From NCBI RefSeq assembly GCF_024347315.1, contig NZ_AP025461.1:930001-994000 (forward strand): 64,000 nucleotides of DNA, given 5' to 3'. Both the position numbers and the translations under genes were made by a program. The DNA is from Vibrio atlanticus (GTDB lineage: Bacteria > Pseudomonadota > Gammaproteobacteria > Enterobacterales > Vibrionaceae). Every line of letters begins with the position of its first letter. Position 1 is the stretch's first letter. Shown one piece after another: positions 9,214-17,376 of this stretch. The notes under the pieces are model-generated. The model saw nothing but the letters and a program-made list of their open reading frames with translations. It made no database searches and was not told the origin of the DNA.

Positions 9214-9862
9214 TTCTTCTTTCAACGAAACTATCTGTTGAGAGCTATGGTGCCAAAAGCTATGGTGTCGATTGCTCATCGTTGACGCCATCGTGATTCC
9301 TGAAAGTACCATTTCTTGGTTGAACACCATACTTCTCATGTCATGCCCCTGAGTCTCATATTTGTTGAATTATATGAGTAAATGTATCTAATCATAGGCA
9401 TTGTCAGATTGTAGGTATTTGATTCTCGAATATATTATTAACGTACTTATATAAAATAAGCTCTCAAAAATAATTAATTAAATAGCCTAAGAATTTATGC
9501 ATGGGTATAAGAGGTAAAGTTACTAACCTAGCTAGTAACGGAGTTTTAGTGTGAACAACCTATCAAATATCATCTAAATTTTGGAAATTACTCATCGTAT
9601 TCTCAGAGTGAGTATTCAGGATTATTGAATAGACTTAAAATTAAAGAGAATTTAGCAGTTGATAAAGCCTAGTGGGACGGATAATTAGTCGTTTGATGAC
9701 TAATTATTCTGTAACCTGCTGATTTATAGTCAACTGAGAGTCTGATGTATATCACGTTTACCCCAAAATAATTCACTTAACATGGCGCTACTTTAATCAT
9801 TCTTTCCAATACGATTGTTAAATATAAATACGTATTCCTATATTATTAAAAGGATAATTCCG
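9214..9862 (+). other. Non-coding AT-rich gap with one 10-bp hairpin
   Basis: No convincing gene was found in these roughly 650 bases. At 9681-9690 and 9698-9707 there is a perfect 10-bp AT-rich stem with a 7-base loop, about 155 bases before the triple-RidA start. The last 100 bases presumably hold the promoter of that gene. Base composition is clearly more AT-rich than the preceding 9 kb. Confidence 0.5.
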
Positions 9863-11110
9863 ATGAGTAGCGATATCATTAAAATTTCAAGAAATACTGA
9901 AAATGCACCAATTAATTCTGTATCTACACAAACGGTCGCTTTTTCTCATTATAATAACTTTTCAGCTCAATTACCTGTTGACCCTAAAACAGGTGAAGTA
10001 GTGATTGGTGATATTAAAGACCAAGCAGCACAATGCTTAAATAATATTAAGGCCATTGTTGAAAGCATCGACCATGTTATGGATGATGTTGTGAAGATTA
10101 ATGTTTTCGTTAAGAATATTTCTGATATCGATGCTATTGATGAAGTTTACAAAAGCTTCTTCCAAAACAGCCTCCCTACACGCACAGTCGTGGGCGTAGC
10201 TGCGCTACCGAACAGTGACGCTTTAGTTCAAATGGATGCGCTTATTTCAAACGGCGAAGGCACTAAACCACAAGCACCTTGCGCGCTAGTTAAGGTATCA
10301 AGAAATACAGATAACGCGCCTCAAAGAACTGTATCGACGCAGACTGCGGCTTTTTCTCACTACAACAACCTTTCGGCTCAATTGCCTATCGATGTAAATA
10401 CAGGTGAGTTGGTTTCAGGTGGTATCACAGAGCAAACGGCACAATGTCTATCAAACATTAAAGCGGTTCTAGAGAGTATCGGTCATGTCATGAATGATGT
10501 GGTTAAAACGACTATCTACGTGAAAAATATCGCAGATGCGGAAGTGGTAAATGAAGTATGTGCTAAATTCTTCCCAAGCTACGTTCCTGCTCGTACCGTT
10601 GTTAACGCCGCTGAACTACCAATGGGCGCTTTAATTCAAATTGATACATCCGTTTCACATGGTGACGGTACACCGCCACAATTACCAGAAGACACTCGCT
10701 TACTGGTTATTGAAGCTAATAATACTGTTGCTGCACCATTCATGCCTTATTCGCACACCGTTGCTTTCTCTCACTACAATCATATTTCAGGCCAATTACC
10801 TTTAGACCCGAAGACAAATCAAGTGGTTGCTGGTGGTGTAAAAGAGCAAGCTGAACAATGTTTGAAAAATATTAAGGCGATCATTGAAAGTGTTGATCAT
10901 AGTATGGACGATACAGTGAAAATCAATATTCAGCTTAAAAATGTTTCAGACATTGATACAGTGAACGAGGTCTACACAACATTCTTTAATGCTGAATTAC
11001 CGGCAAGAACGGTGGTTGGGGTTTCAGAGATTCCTATGAATGCTCTAATTCAAATTGATGCAGTCGTTTCCAACTGCGAAGGTACACCACCACAAGATGT
11101 TATTGCTTAA
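9863..11110 (+). CDS. Triple-RidA fusion protein (three tandem RidA/YjgF/UK114 domains)
   Basis: 415 residues from the ATG at 9863, preceded by AAAAGGA at good spacing; an earlier in-frame start at 9815 lacks a ribosome-binding site. The chain is three RidA domains in tandem: about residues 4-132, 141-269 and 278-407, with a repeat pitch of 137-138 residues. Each has the QLP..P.TG..V strand, the QxxQCLxNIKAxxESxxHxMxDxVK helix and the PxRTVV signature. RidA enzymes deaminate reactive enamines/imines made by PLP enzymes. They work as homotrimers with active sites between subunits, so three fused copies could fold as a single-chain pseudo-trimer. The substrate arginine is kept in all three (R107, R244, R382). 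The residue matching E. coli Glu120 is Gln in each (Q123, Q259, Q397). No signal peptide. Function is uncertain: a modified deaminase or a ligand-binding protein. Confidence 0.9.
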   Translation: MSSDIIKISRNTENAPINSVSTQTVAFSHYNNFSAQLPVDPKTGEVVIGDIKDQAAQCLNNIKAIVESIDHVMDDVVKINVFVKNISDIDAIDEVYKSFFQNSLPTRTVVGVAALPNSDALVQMDALISNGEGTKPQAPCALVKVSRNTDNAPQRTVSTQTAAFSHYNNLSAQLPIDVNTGELVSGGITEQTAQCLSNIKAVLESIGHVMNDVVKTTIYVKNIADAEVVNEVCAKFFPSYVPARTVVNAAELPMGALIQIDTSVSHGDGTPPQLPEDTRLLVIEANNTVAAPFMPYSHTVAFSHYNHISGQLPLDPKTNQVVAGGVKEQAEQCLKNIKAIIESVDHSMDDTVKINIQLKNVSDIDTVNEVYTTFFNAELPARTVVGVSEIPMNALIQIDAVVSNCEGTPPQDVIA

Positions 11111-11331
11111 ACATAATTAAACCCACTTCAAACTAAGCGGTCAGATTGTCGGTGATGATCTGATCTGCTCCTTCTTTAAATTGTCGGCTTGTGCTGAACA
11201 CTCTCATACCGTTAGAAATAGTTAGTTAAACGTTTAGCTAGCCTGAGCCCGAAGAAATGATCAATACTGGTGATTCGAACTACTGCTTGTCGAGTAGATA
11301 TCGCAGATTTTGAACTGTATTGGAGATGCTT

Positions 11332-11739
11332 TTGAAAAAGTCATTAATTGTACTGGCGTTAGTTACTACATCTTGTTTCGCTGTTGATGATGAAGACCCT
11401 TGTAACGTTGAAGGTGGAGGGGTTACTGCGGGTTATCTGTGTGTCGAAGAGAAAATGAAAGTAGCAAACATCGATCTCAATAAAACATACCAAGAAGCCA
11501 TTATGCGAATAGTCGAGGAAGAAGCCGAATTGCAAAAAATCGAGTTTCACATCGATCTAGAAGAACCTTTCCGAAGAGCTCAACAAGCTTGGTTGAAATA
11601 CAGAGACGCAGATTGTGAATTTATTGGTCAAGCGTATACGCCTTCTGTTTGGGCCGGGGTTCAAATCGAAGAGTGTAAGCTAAGAATGATTTTAGAGCGT
11701 ATCGAGTATTTTGAAGGTACATATTCAGTTCCAGATTGA
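11332..11739 (+). CDS. Secreted LprI-like protein (DUF1311 family)
   Basis: About 135 residues with a signal peptide (KKSLIVLALVTTSCFA). The mature domain has the LprI/DUF1311 pattern: paired Cys, a long helical region, then FRRAQQAWLKYRDADCEF and EECKLRMILERIEYF. Members are periplasmic or envelope proteins; one mycobacterial member inhibits lysozyme, but most are uncharacterised. Start choice: GGAG at 11322-11325 lies six bases before TTG 11332. The ATG at 11326 directly abuts GGAG, so the TTG is preferred. It sits alone in the AT-rich accessory stretch. Confidence 0.78.
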   Translation: MKKSLIVLALVTTSCFAVDDEDPCNVEGGGVTAGYLCVEEKMKVANIDLNKTYQEAIMRIVEEEAELQKIEFHIDLEEPFRRAQQAWLKYRDADCEFIGQAYTPSVWAGVQIEECKLRMILERIEYFEGTYSVPD

Positions 11740-11819
11740 AGAAGCTTAAACTTGATTCTGGGTAATTAAGTTGGGGTTCATAGAAGCGATGTACCAAGAA
11801 CCGAAAATAGAATTAGAAT

Positions 11820-12197
11820 GTGAGAAAGAAAATTAAGTGTATGCAATTTCGAGTTATTTTATTGTTGTGCCTAGCGATAGTGGGGTGTTCATCTAATCAA
11901 GAGCTAACACCTGATCCGACAACTATCACGCTTTTTTATGGTGAGACGTCGATCTCGGCGGGTGTGTTAGAAGATAAAACATTTAATTCGGTTCTAGCCG
12001 ATAGAAGAGAGAGTGTTACTCTCTCGGGCTCACTATCAAAGCAAAACTCAGGTTACTTAGTTGATATCTTAGTGATCAGAGAAAATAGAGCACCACGTTC
12101 AAAGCGCCAATTAAACACCTTACTTCTTATGAAGCCGGGAGAATTAGTGGATGTTGGCGGTGTGAACAATGATGTGTTCAGAGTCATTCTAGAGTAA
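11820..12197 (+). CDS. Small predicted lipoprotein of unknown function
   Basis: Up to 125 residues. A basic N-terminus, a hydrophobic stretch and the lipobox LAIVGC predict lipidation, leaving about a 100-residue mature protein (SSNQELTPDPTT...). The remainder is predicted beta-rich with no recognised domain. The start is uncertain: GTG at 11820 or ATG at 11841. The latter gives a cleaner signal peptide (MQFRVILLLCLAIVGC). It follows the LprI-like gene by about 80 bases in the same direction. Confidence 0.65.
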   Translation: MRKKIKCMQFRVILLLCLAIVGCSSNQELTPDPTTITLFYGETSISAGVLEDKTFNSVLADRRESVTLSGSLSKQNSGYLVDILVIRENRAPRSKRQLNTLLLMKPGELVDVGGVNNDVFRVILE

Positions 12198-12291
12198 CAA
12201 TCCCGAAGTAATCAATTAATGTGAAATTTTTCTTTACCTCAACCTAACTTCAAGTCTTAAGCTTCTCTTACCCAATAAGAAGGAGCTTATT

Positions 12292-12444
12292 ATGCAAAAT
12301 AACTACGTAAAAGAACTCGCCGTTAAAACTTACCAAGAAGAACTTCAGAAAGAGTACGTTAAATCTAAAGCTAGACCATTCCACGGCCCGAGTTTTATCG
12401 GCGGCGTACTGTTGTCAGTCGTGTTGGTTGGGTTGTTTTATTGA
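12292..12444 (+). CDS. 50-residue single-pass membrane protein, unknown function
   Basis: A small frame opens with ATG at 12292, exactly seven bases after an ideal AAGGAG (12279-12284). This is one of the strongest ribosome-binding sites in the region. The first 35 residues are polar and charged (MQNNYVKELAVKTYQEELQK...), rich in Lys, Glu and Tyr. Residues 36-50 are a hydrophobic tail (IGGVLLSVVLVGLFY) ending at the stop, which suggests a C-tail-anchored inner-membrane protein. No family recognised. It follows the small lipoprotein by 94 bases; no terminator is visible between them. Confidence 0.7.
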   Translation: MQNNYVKELAVKTYQEELQKEYVKSKARPFHGPSFIGGVLLSVVLVGLFY

Positions 12445-12635
12445 CTTGAAAGCGTACAGGCCATTGAGATAACTTATTACAGGATACTAATAGCCGAATT
12501 GTTGTGAAAGCTAAAATAATCAGAGGTATCGAGATAAGCATAGTAACCTTAATTGCGTTATCTTCTACCGATGATTTGGCAAACTCACAGTAATACTGGC
12601 CAAATATATCCAGCGACTACACATTCGACAGTAAC

Positions 12636-12653
12636 TTAGTGTAATTACACTAA
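12636..12653. promoter_or_regulatory. 18-bp perfect palindrome, possible operator
   Basis: TTAGTGTAATTACACTAA reads identically on both strands with no spacer. Such symmetry is typical of sites for dimeric TetR, MarR or LysR-type repressors. It is about 190 bases after the 50-residue gene and 740 bases before the EAL gene, so no obvious target promoter is adjacent. Chance occurrence is unlikely but not excluded. Confidence 0.4.
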
Positions 12654-13354
12654 ACTATTCATTACAGCTTGCCTTGACCAGCCTTTATGTAGTTTTACTA
12701 CCTCAGTGCTGATTTGTACTGGATGATTCTGCTAATACTTACAACAACGTTAGCTGTTGACGACTTTACGTTGCTATGAACTATGACTCTTCGTTAGTTT
12801 CTCTATCATCAATTATTGTTCAGTTAATTATACAGAACAGCTTCCTTTTTATTTGGTTTTATCCATCAAAATGTCCTGCTCTCTTTTCAATGGAGATTTC
12901 CCATCTATTCAGATGGTTGAGGTTAGGATTAGGTGTTTGCGTTAGGACTTAACTTACTCTCTAGCGTGCATTTGATTACATTTATGGTTTGTTTCACTTC
13001 CAAACAGATTGGTTTCATCAAGGGTATGTGGTGATGTAACCCAGATAAAGTTGCTGATTTCAATCCCTCCCCATTAAATATCGCGATCACTGTCAGTTTT
13101 TTATAGCGCAAATAAATACTAAAAAAAGCGATGCAATCATTACCCCCTGAAATGGCACTGTGGCGTAATTTGGTGGCTATTATGTTATGAAGTTGTCGGG
13201 ATATTACGGTATGTATAATATACGGTTAGTAGTGTTTCCGTGCGTGATATTTATAAATGTGCACAATTACACTCAATTCAAGTAGATGACTATTAAGTGG
13301 TCAGATTTGTTTTTATTTGTGTGAATCTCATAAGTAAGAATACAATCATTCCGT

Positions 13355-13375
13355 TGCATCGCAAAATGCGATGCA
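13355..13375 (+). promoter_or_regulatory. Hairpin in the leader of the EAL gene
   Basis: TGCATCGCA and TGCGATGCA (13355-13363 and 13367-13375) form a perfect 9-bp inverted repeat around AAA, ending 21 bases before the start codon. The same octamer GCGATGCA also occurs at 13128-13135. It may be an operator or an mRNA structure close to the ribosome-binding site. Confidence 0.4.
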
Positions 13376-13396
13376 TATCACTTTATTCGGGGTGCC

Positions 13397-14806
13397 GTGT
13401 TGTCTACTGTTAATTTACTTTGTCTGTTTTTTATTACATTACTAATAATATGCACATCATTTCATTTGAAGTCGTCGGAAGGTAAAAAAAAGCTATCTTT
13501 TGTTCAGCAAAGACTTGAACGAGAACAAAATAAACAAAGGCTCAAACGTTTTTTCTGTGAAGAAACAGATTTACCTAACATCAACTATATTCAAGAAAAA
13601 TTATTAAGAACAAACAGAAGTACCTACAAGATCATGCATGTAATCTGTGTTGGGAGATCTGCAGATTTCTATAAGTTTTTCGACTCAAAAACTAGTCGAA
13701 TAGTTAAAACAGAATTACATCACTACCTAAGTGAGACACTTTCACCAAGGGTTATCGGTTTGTTTGAAGACAAATACATTGTTCTTGTATTTGAAAGCGA
13801 TACTCCCTGGGAAGAAAAAAAAATCCTTGAGCAGCAACAAAAAATTCAATTCTCTTTGCCTCATGAAAAGAAAGTAGGCGATAAAACCCTAACTTTTGAT
13901 TATTCTATTGCTAGCATGATCCTGTCTAATTTTGATAAACCCCAAGATAAAAATCAGTTGTTTAGAAGAATGGCTTACAGTGTTAAAAAGTCACTTCAAT
14001 CTATTGATGGTGTCTACATATATAACATTAATGACTATGAAAAAAACGTTAGAACCCGTTCGGTAATCCAAGCTTTACATCACGATATAAAAAAGGGAGG
14101 GACTCAGTTCGAGCTTTTTTATCAACCCGTCGTTTATAGTATGAATACTTCTAAAGAGTACCTTTGGGAAATATTGCTTAGGTGGAAACGCACAGAGTTC
14201 GGAGGTCCTGGTGTATTTATGCCATTATTGGCAACGGAGCCGCACCTACATTACTCATTAACCATTATAATTTTTAAAAAAATAATTGAATACGCAAAAA
14301 ACACTCAAGATACACTTCCTAATATCAGTGTTAACATTAGTCATGCAGATTTAAGTATCGTTGACTTTTATGATGATGTAATGGAATTAACCAAATTAGT
14401 TCCAGAGTTAAGAAGTAAGATAATATTTGAAACAGTTGAATATAGTGAGGGTCTTTTACATAGTTATGCTAAAGAAAATATAATTGCTCTTAAAGGGGCA
14501 GGTTTTCGATTTGCTATTGATGATTTTGGATGTGGTTACTCCAATTTTAACCTTTTATCAGAAAAATATTTTGATTTTATTAAGCTAGATAAGTCGTTAC
14601 TACAAAAATGTCAGGAAGATATTGTGGCCAATGAGACACTTAAGTTTATGGTTAAGCTATCTGAGCGTATTGATGTAACCTTGATTGTCGAAGGCGTTGA
14701 AAATCCTCAACACCTACGACTACTTCCAAAGAAGTCTAACATATTATTCCAAGGCTTTCATTTTTCCAAACCAAGAAGGTTAATTAGCAATGTGAAAACA
14801 GGTTGA
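13397..14806 (+). CDS. Membrane EAL-domain protein, probable c-di-GMP phosphodiesterase
   Basis: About 469 residues. One N-terminal membrane segment (residues 3-23) is followed by a basic coil. A region of about 70-220 resembles a degenerate GGDEF domain with no GGDEF motif (DFYKFFDSK..., DKYIVLVFES). The EAL domain spans about 235-462. Catalytic positions are mostly retained: E258 in WEILLRW (EIL in place of EAL), NISVNIS, FETVEYS, the D375-D376 pair in AIDDFGCGYSNF, FIKLDKS, EGVEN and QGFHFSKP. It could therefore hydrolyse c-di-GMP to pGpG, although the altered motifs also fit a receptor. The start is GTG at 13397 with a weak upstream G-rich site; TTG at 13400 is an alternative. Codon use is AT-rich compared with the flanking core genes. 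Confidence 0.85.
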   Translation: MLSTVNLLCLFFITLLIICTSFHLKSSEGKKKLSFVQQRLEREQNKQRLKRFFCEETDLPNINYIQEKLLRTNRSTYKIMHVICVGRSADFYKFFDSKTSRIVKTELHHYLSETLSPRVIGLFEDKYIVLVFESDTPWEEKKILEQQQKIQFSLPHEKKVGDKTLTFDYSIASMILSNFDKPQDKNQLFRRMAYSVKKSLQSIDGVYIYNINDYEKNVRTRSVIQALHHDIKKGGTQFELFYQPVVYSMNTSKEYLWEILLRWKRTEFGGPGVFMPLLATEPHLHYSLTIIIFKKIIEYAKNTQDTLPNISVNISHADLSIVDFYDDVMELTKLVPELRSKIIFETVEYSEGLLHSYAKENIIALKGAGFRFAIDDFGCGYSNFNLLSEKYFDFIKLDKSLLQKCQEDIVANETLKFMVKLSERIDVTLIVEGVENPQHLRLLPKKSNILFQGFHFSKPRRLISNVKTG

Positions 14807-14924
14807 TATATGTATGGGTAATAATATGTGAAGGCATGTAAACAACATAGAATTCGTTAACTAATTTAAGAGTATTACTATTTTAATATTTTTAAATCTC
14901 AACAAATAATAGAGAGCCATTTAA

Positions 14925-16385
14925 ATGAAAATGAAAATGTTGATACCAATTTTGGGCGTTCTGGCCTTATCAGCTTGTGGTGGCGGCGGTGATGGTGGAA
15001 GTAACCCGACAATTCACAAAAAAGCTACTGGAAAAGTAATCGATGGTTATATTGTTGGCGCTACCGTTTTTCTAGATATAAATAATGATGGTAAGTATAA
15101 CGCAAACACTGAACCTAGAGCTTTAACTACAAAAGGTGGTAGTTATGAGCTTGACCTAAATGAAACCCAGGATAAATGTCTTGGTTATGCTCCAACGATA
15201 GTAGATGTTCCTGTTGGTGCTATTGATGAAGATTTGGGGCCTGTGAAAAATGCTTATCGTATGGTATTACCCCCTGAATTTAAAGAACAGATCGATTTCA
15301 AGAACCGTTTTATCACCCCTTTAACTTCATCGTTATGGGCGACAGTAGAAACCAGTAATGGCAAAAGTAACTATACGTGTCAGGATCTAATGAGCGATAT
15401 AGAAAAACAAACTAAACAGGCTCAAGCGTTAGAGCATGCTCTTACAGAAACAATTCGCACATATAATATTTCTGAGGCTAAAATTTATGGTGACTTTATT
15501 GCATCCGAAGATAGTGACCTTGCCTTAAAGGCCCAAAATATCGTAACAGGTCTAAAGAAATCGTTCACAGATACCAAAGATTTACAACAAACCAACCCCA
15601 ATAGCTATGTGCAAGTTCATTACTACTTCAAAGATGAAAACGGCGCTAGGAATTGGTATAAAAAGGTTTATATTTCTTCTCTAGGTACTAATCAATCAGC
15701 AAAGCAAACAACCACAAAAATGAGCGATGATTTGTTAACAGAGGTGGAAGTGTTGTCTGAGTCCACATCGGTTAACCTTTCAACTCAGTGGGGTGTTTAC
15801 AACAATACTTTTGATATTGCTAGTATTAACAATTTTAATAGCAGCATCCGTCCGGGGTGTACATTCACAGAGAAAATCATTATTAAAGATGATAAATTTG
15901 ATAATGTACTATCTAACATTGCCTACGATGGTAATATACATAACTTAGTAAATTGTCAATCTCTGGATCTAACAAATAAAATAGTCTCTAGAACTACTTC
16001 AACTTGGAAATATAACAAGAGTATCAAAGAACAATTAAATCGTACTTATGTCGACTGGAATGAGCATACTTTTGGAAAAGGCGATGACTTTGGATTATCG
16101 ACAGTCGTTAATGTTAAAAGTCATTTAAATAGTTTAGATACTGAAAATATCAAAACAAACATTATGGGTAGATATAAAGATTACTCTAGTAATGAATTAG
16201 GTGACGCATCTAAGGTCATACGGTCAAAGATAGTTAATGATCAGAGTAAAGAAATCACCTATTGGAAAACACTCTTTCGTGCATCTCCGACGACATATTC
16301 ACGAAGAATAACATCGTCAGATCAAACTTCTGTATACGAAAAAAGTACTGACGGAACTAATTGGGTAGTATCGAGTAAACCGTAG
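14925..16385 (+). CDS. Large lipoprotein with an N-terminal carboxypeptidase-regulatory-like/EF-hand-like segment
   Basis: 486 residues. The signal peptide ends in lipobox LSAC, followed by a Gly-rich linker (GGGGDGG) usual for surface-exposed Vibrio lipoproteins. Residues about 35-90 (GKVIDGYIVGATVFLDINNDGK...EPRALTTKGGSYELDL) match a repeated extracellular motif with a DxNxDG calcium-loop look. The rest (residues 90-486) is polar and Asn/Thr/Lys-rich with no recognised domain. GAGAG precedes the ATG at 14925. The gene is strongly AT-rich, like the EAL gene before it, which suggests both were acquired or evolve fast. Function unknown. Confidence 0.75.
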   Translation: MKMKMLIPILGVLALSACGGGGDGGSNPTIHKKATGKVIDGYIVGATVFLDINNDGKYNANTEPRALTTKGGSYELDLNETQDKCLGYAPTIVDVPVGAIDEDLGPVKNAYRMVLPPEFKEQIDFKNRFITPLTSSLWATVETSNGKSNYTCQDLMSDIEKQTKQAQALEHALTETIRTYNISEAKIYGDFIASEDSDLALKAQNIVTGLKKSFTDTKDLQQTNPNSYVQVHYYFKDENGARNWYKKVYISSLGTNQSAKQTTTKMSDDLLTEVEVLSESTSVNLSTQWGVYNNTFDIASINNFNSSIRPGCTFTEKIIIKDDKFDNVLSNIAYDGNIHNLVNCQSLDLTNKIVSRTTSTWKYNKSIKEQLNRTYVDWNEHTFGKGDDFGLSTVVNVKSHLNSLDTENIKTNIMGRYKDYSSNELGDASKVIRSKIVNDQSKEITYWKTLFRASPTTYSRRITSSDQTSVYEKSTDGTNWVVSSKP

Positions 16386-16595
16386 TCGTTAAGTATGTAT
16401 ATAATTGATGGGGTGGGTTGCTTAAATGTCACGCCCTATTCACTTCTATTAAAAAATATCTTCCTATGCCCACTAGAACCTCACTTTCAGCTGCTAACTC
16501 TGAAATAAGTAGTGACGTACCGTTTACTCAGAGATTTGGGTACTCGAATTTCAATCGTAGGCAAGGCTTTCGAAATAACCATTGGGAGTACTCGT

Positions 16596-17111
16596 ATGGA
16601 TGTATTTTTGCATTTACTTCAAACAAGTGATGCTAGGGCGCTCTTGGAATTTGAAGTAGACAATAGAGATTGGTTCGAGATGTCTGTACCACCACGGGAA
16701 GAAAGTTTTTATTCACTTTCAGGTGTAGAGAAGCAGATTGCTAGTTTTTTAGCGGAATATGAAAGTGATGAGATGATTCCTATGTTGATAAAAGATGAAC
16801 AAGGGATTATCTGCGGTAGGATTAATGTACGTGACATTGACGAAAACGGAGAGCGAGGAGAGCTAGGCTATCGAGTGAGTCACTTCTTTTGTTCTAAAGG
16901 CATTGCGTCTAACGCGGTGAGGAAGTTACTTATCTATTTGGCGGAGCATTCTTCCCTTAAATATGTAGATGCCTATGCGTTAGTGGGTAATGTTGGCTCC
17001 AACAAAATTTTATCTAAGGCTGGCTTTGGCTTAGTTGAGCGTGTAGAGAATTACGCGTTATTCAAAGGGCAAAATCAAGACGCTAATTATTATCGTAAGG
17101 TGCTAGCCTGA
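16596..17111 (+). CDS. GNAT-family N-acetyltransferase
   Basis: About 171 residues from the ATG at 16596, which has GGGAG eight bases upstream; upstream in-frame codons to 16512 lack a site and look non-coding. The chain follows the RimJ/RimL-like acetyltransferase layout. An N-terminal alpha-beta part is followed by GRINVRDIDENGERGELGYRVS, the acetyl-CoA-binding loop region (CSKGIASNAVRKLLIYLAEH), then NVGSNKILSKAGFGLVERVENYALFKG. It probably acetylates an amino group of a protein or small molecule using acetyl-CoA. The substrate is unknown and there is no operon partner. Confidence 0.85.
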   Translation: MDVFLHLLQTSDARALLEFEVDNRDWFEMSVPPREESFYSLSGVEKQIASFLAEYESDEMIPMLIKDEQGIICGRINVRDIDENGERGELGYRVSHFFCSKGIASNAVRKLLIYLAEHSSLKYVDAYALVGNVGSNKILSKAGFGLVERVENYALFKGQNQDANYYRKVLA

Positions 17112-17376
17112 GTAGGTGAGTATCAGTGCCTTACTCATTAGAAGCTGGCAGCGTCCTTCTAGCCAGCTTATAGTTTTATGTTGCTTAAAGAAGATCTTTA
17201 GGTTTACGGCTATTTCAAAATTTACAGTGACTTCTGAGGTTTGTTACGTTCGATTACGCTAATAGCGATAGTGCTGTTTAGCAGGTACTACGAGCTTTCT
17301 AATTTTTGTTTTCAATGTTAGGAATTTGGATTAGATTACGCTGATGTGCACCCTAATTATAAGAAGAGTATAACCA

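Larger units (their letters stand above)
12445..13396. other. Long non-coding AT-rich gap
   Basis: About 950 bases with no credible gene. The only frame of note on the minus strand (12929-13111) lacks a ribosome-binding site and any recognisable content. The gap holds an 18-bp perfect palindrome (12636-12653) and a 9-bp hairpin just before the EAL gene (13355-13375); both are listed separately. A decayed gene or an unannotated small RNA cannot be excluded. Confidence 0.5.

Noticed and set aside
12929-13111. 60-residue minus-strand frame as a gene
   Set aside because: No ribosome-binding site, no recognisable composition, and it lies in a region without other coding signs.
9214-17376. Integron or prophage island
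   Set aside because: No attC-like folded sites, integrase, transposase or phage genes were found, and genes are not in uniform cassettes.
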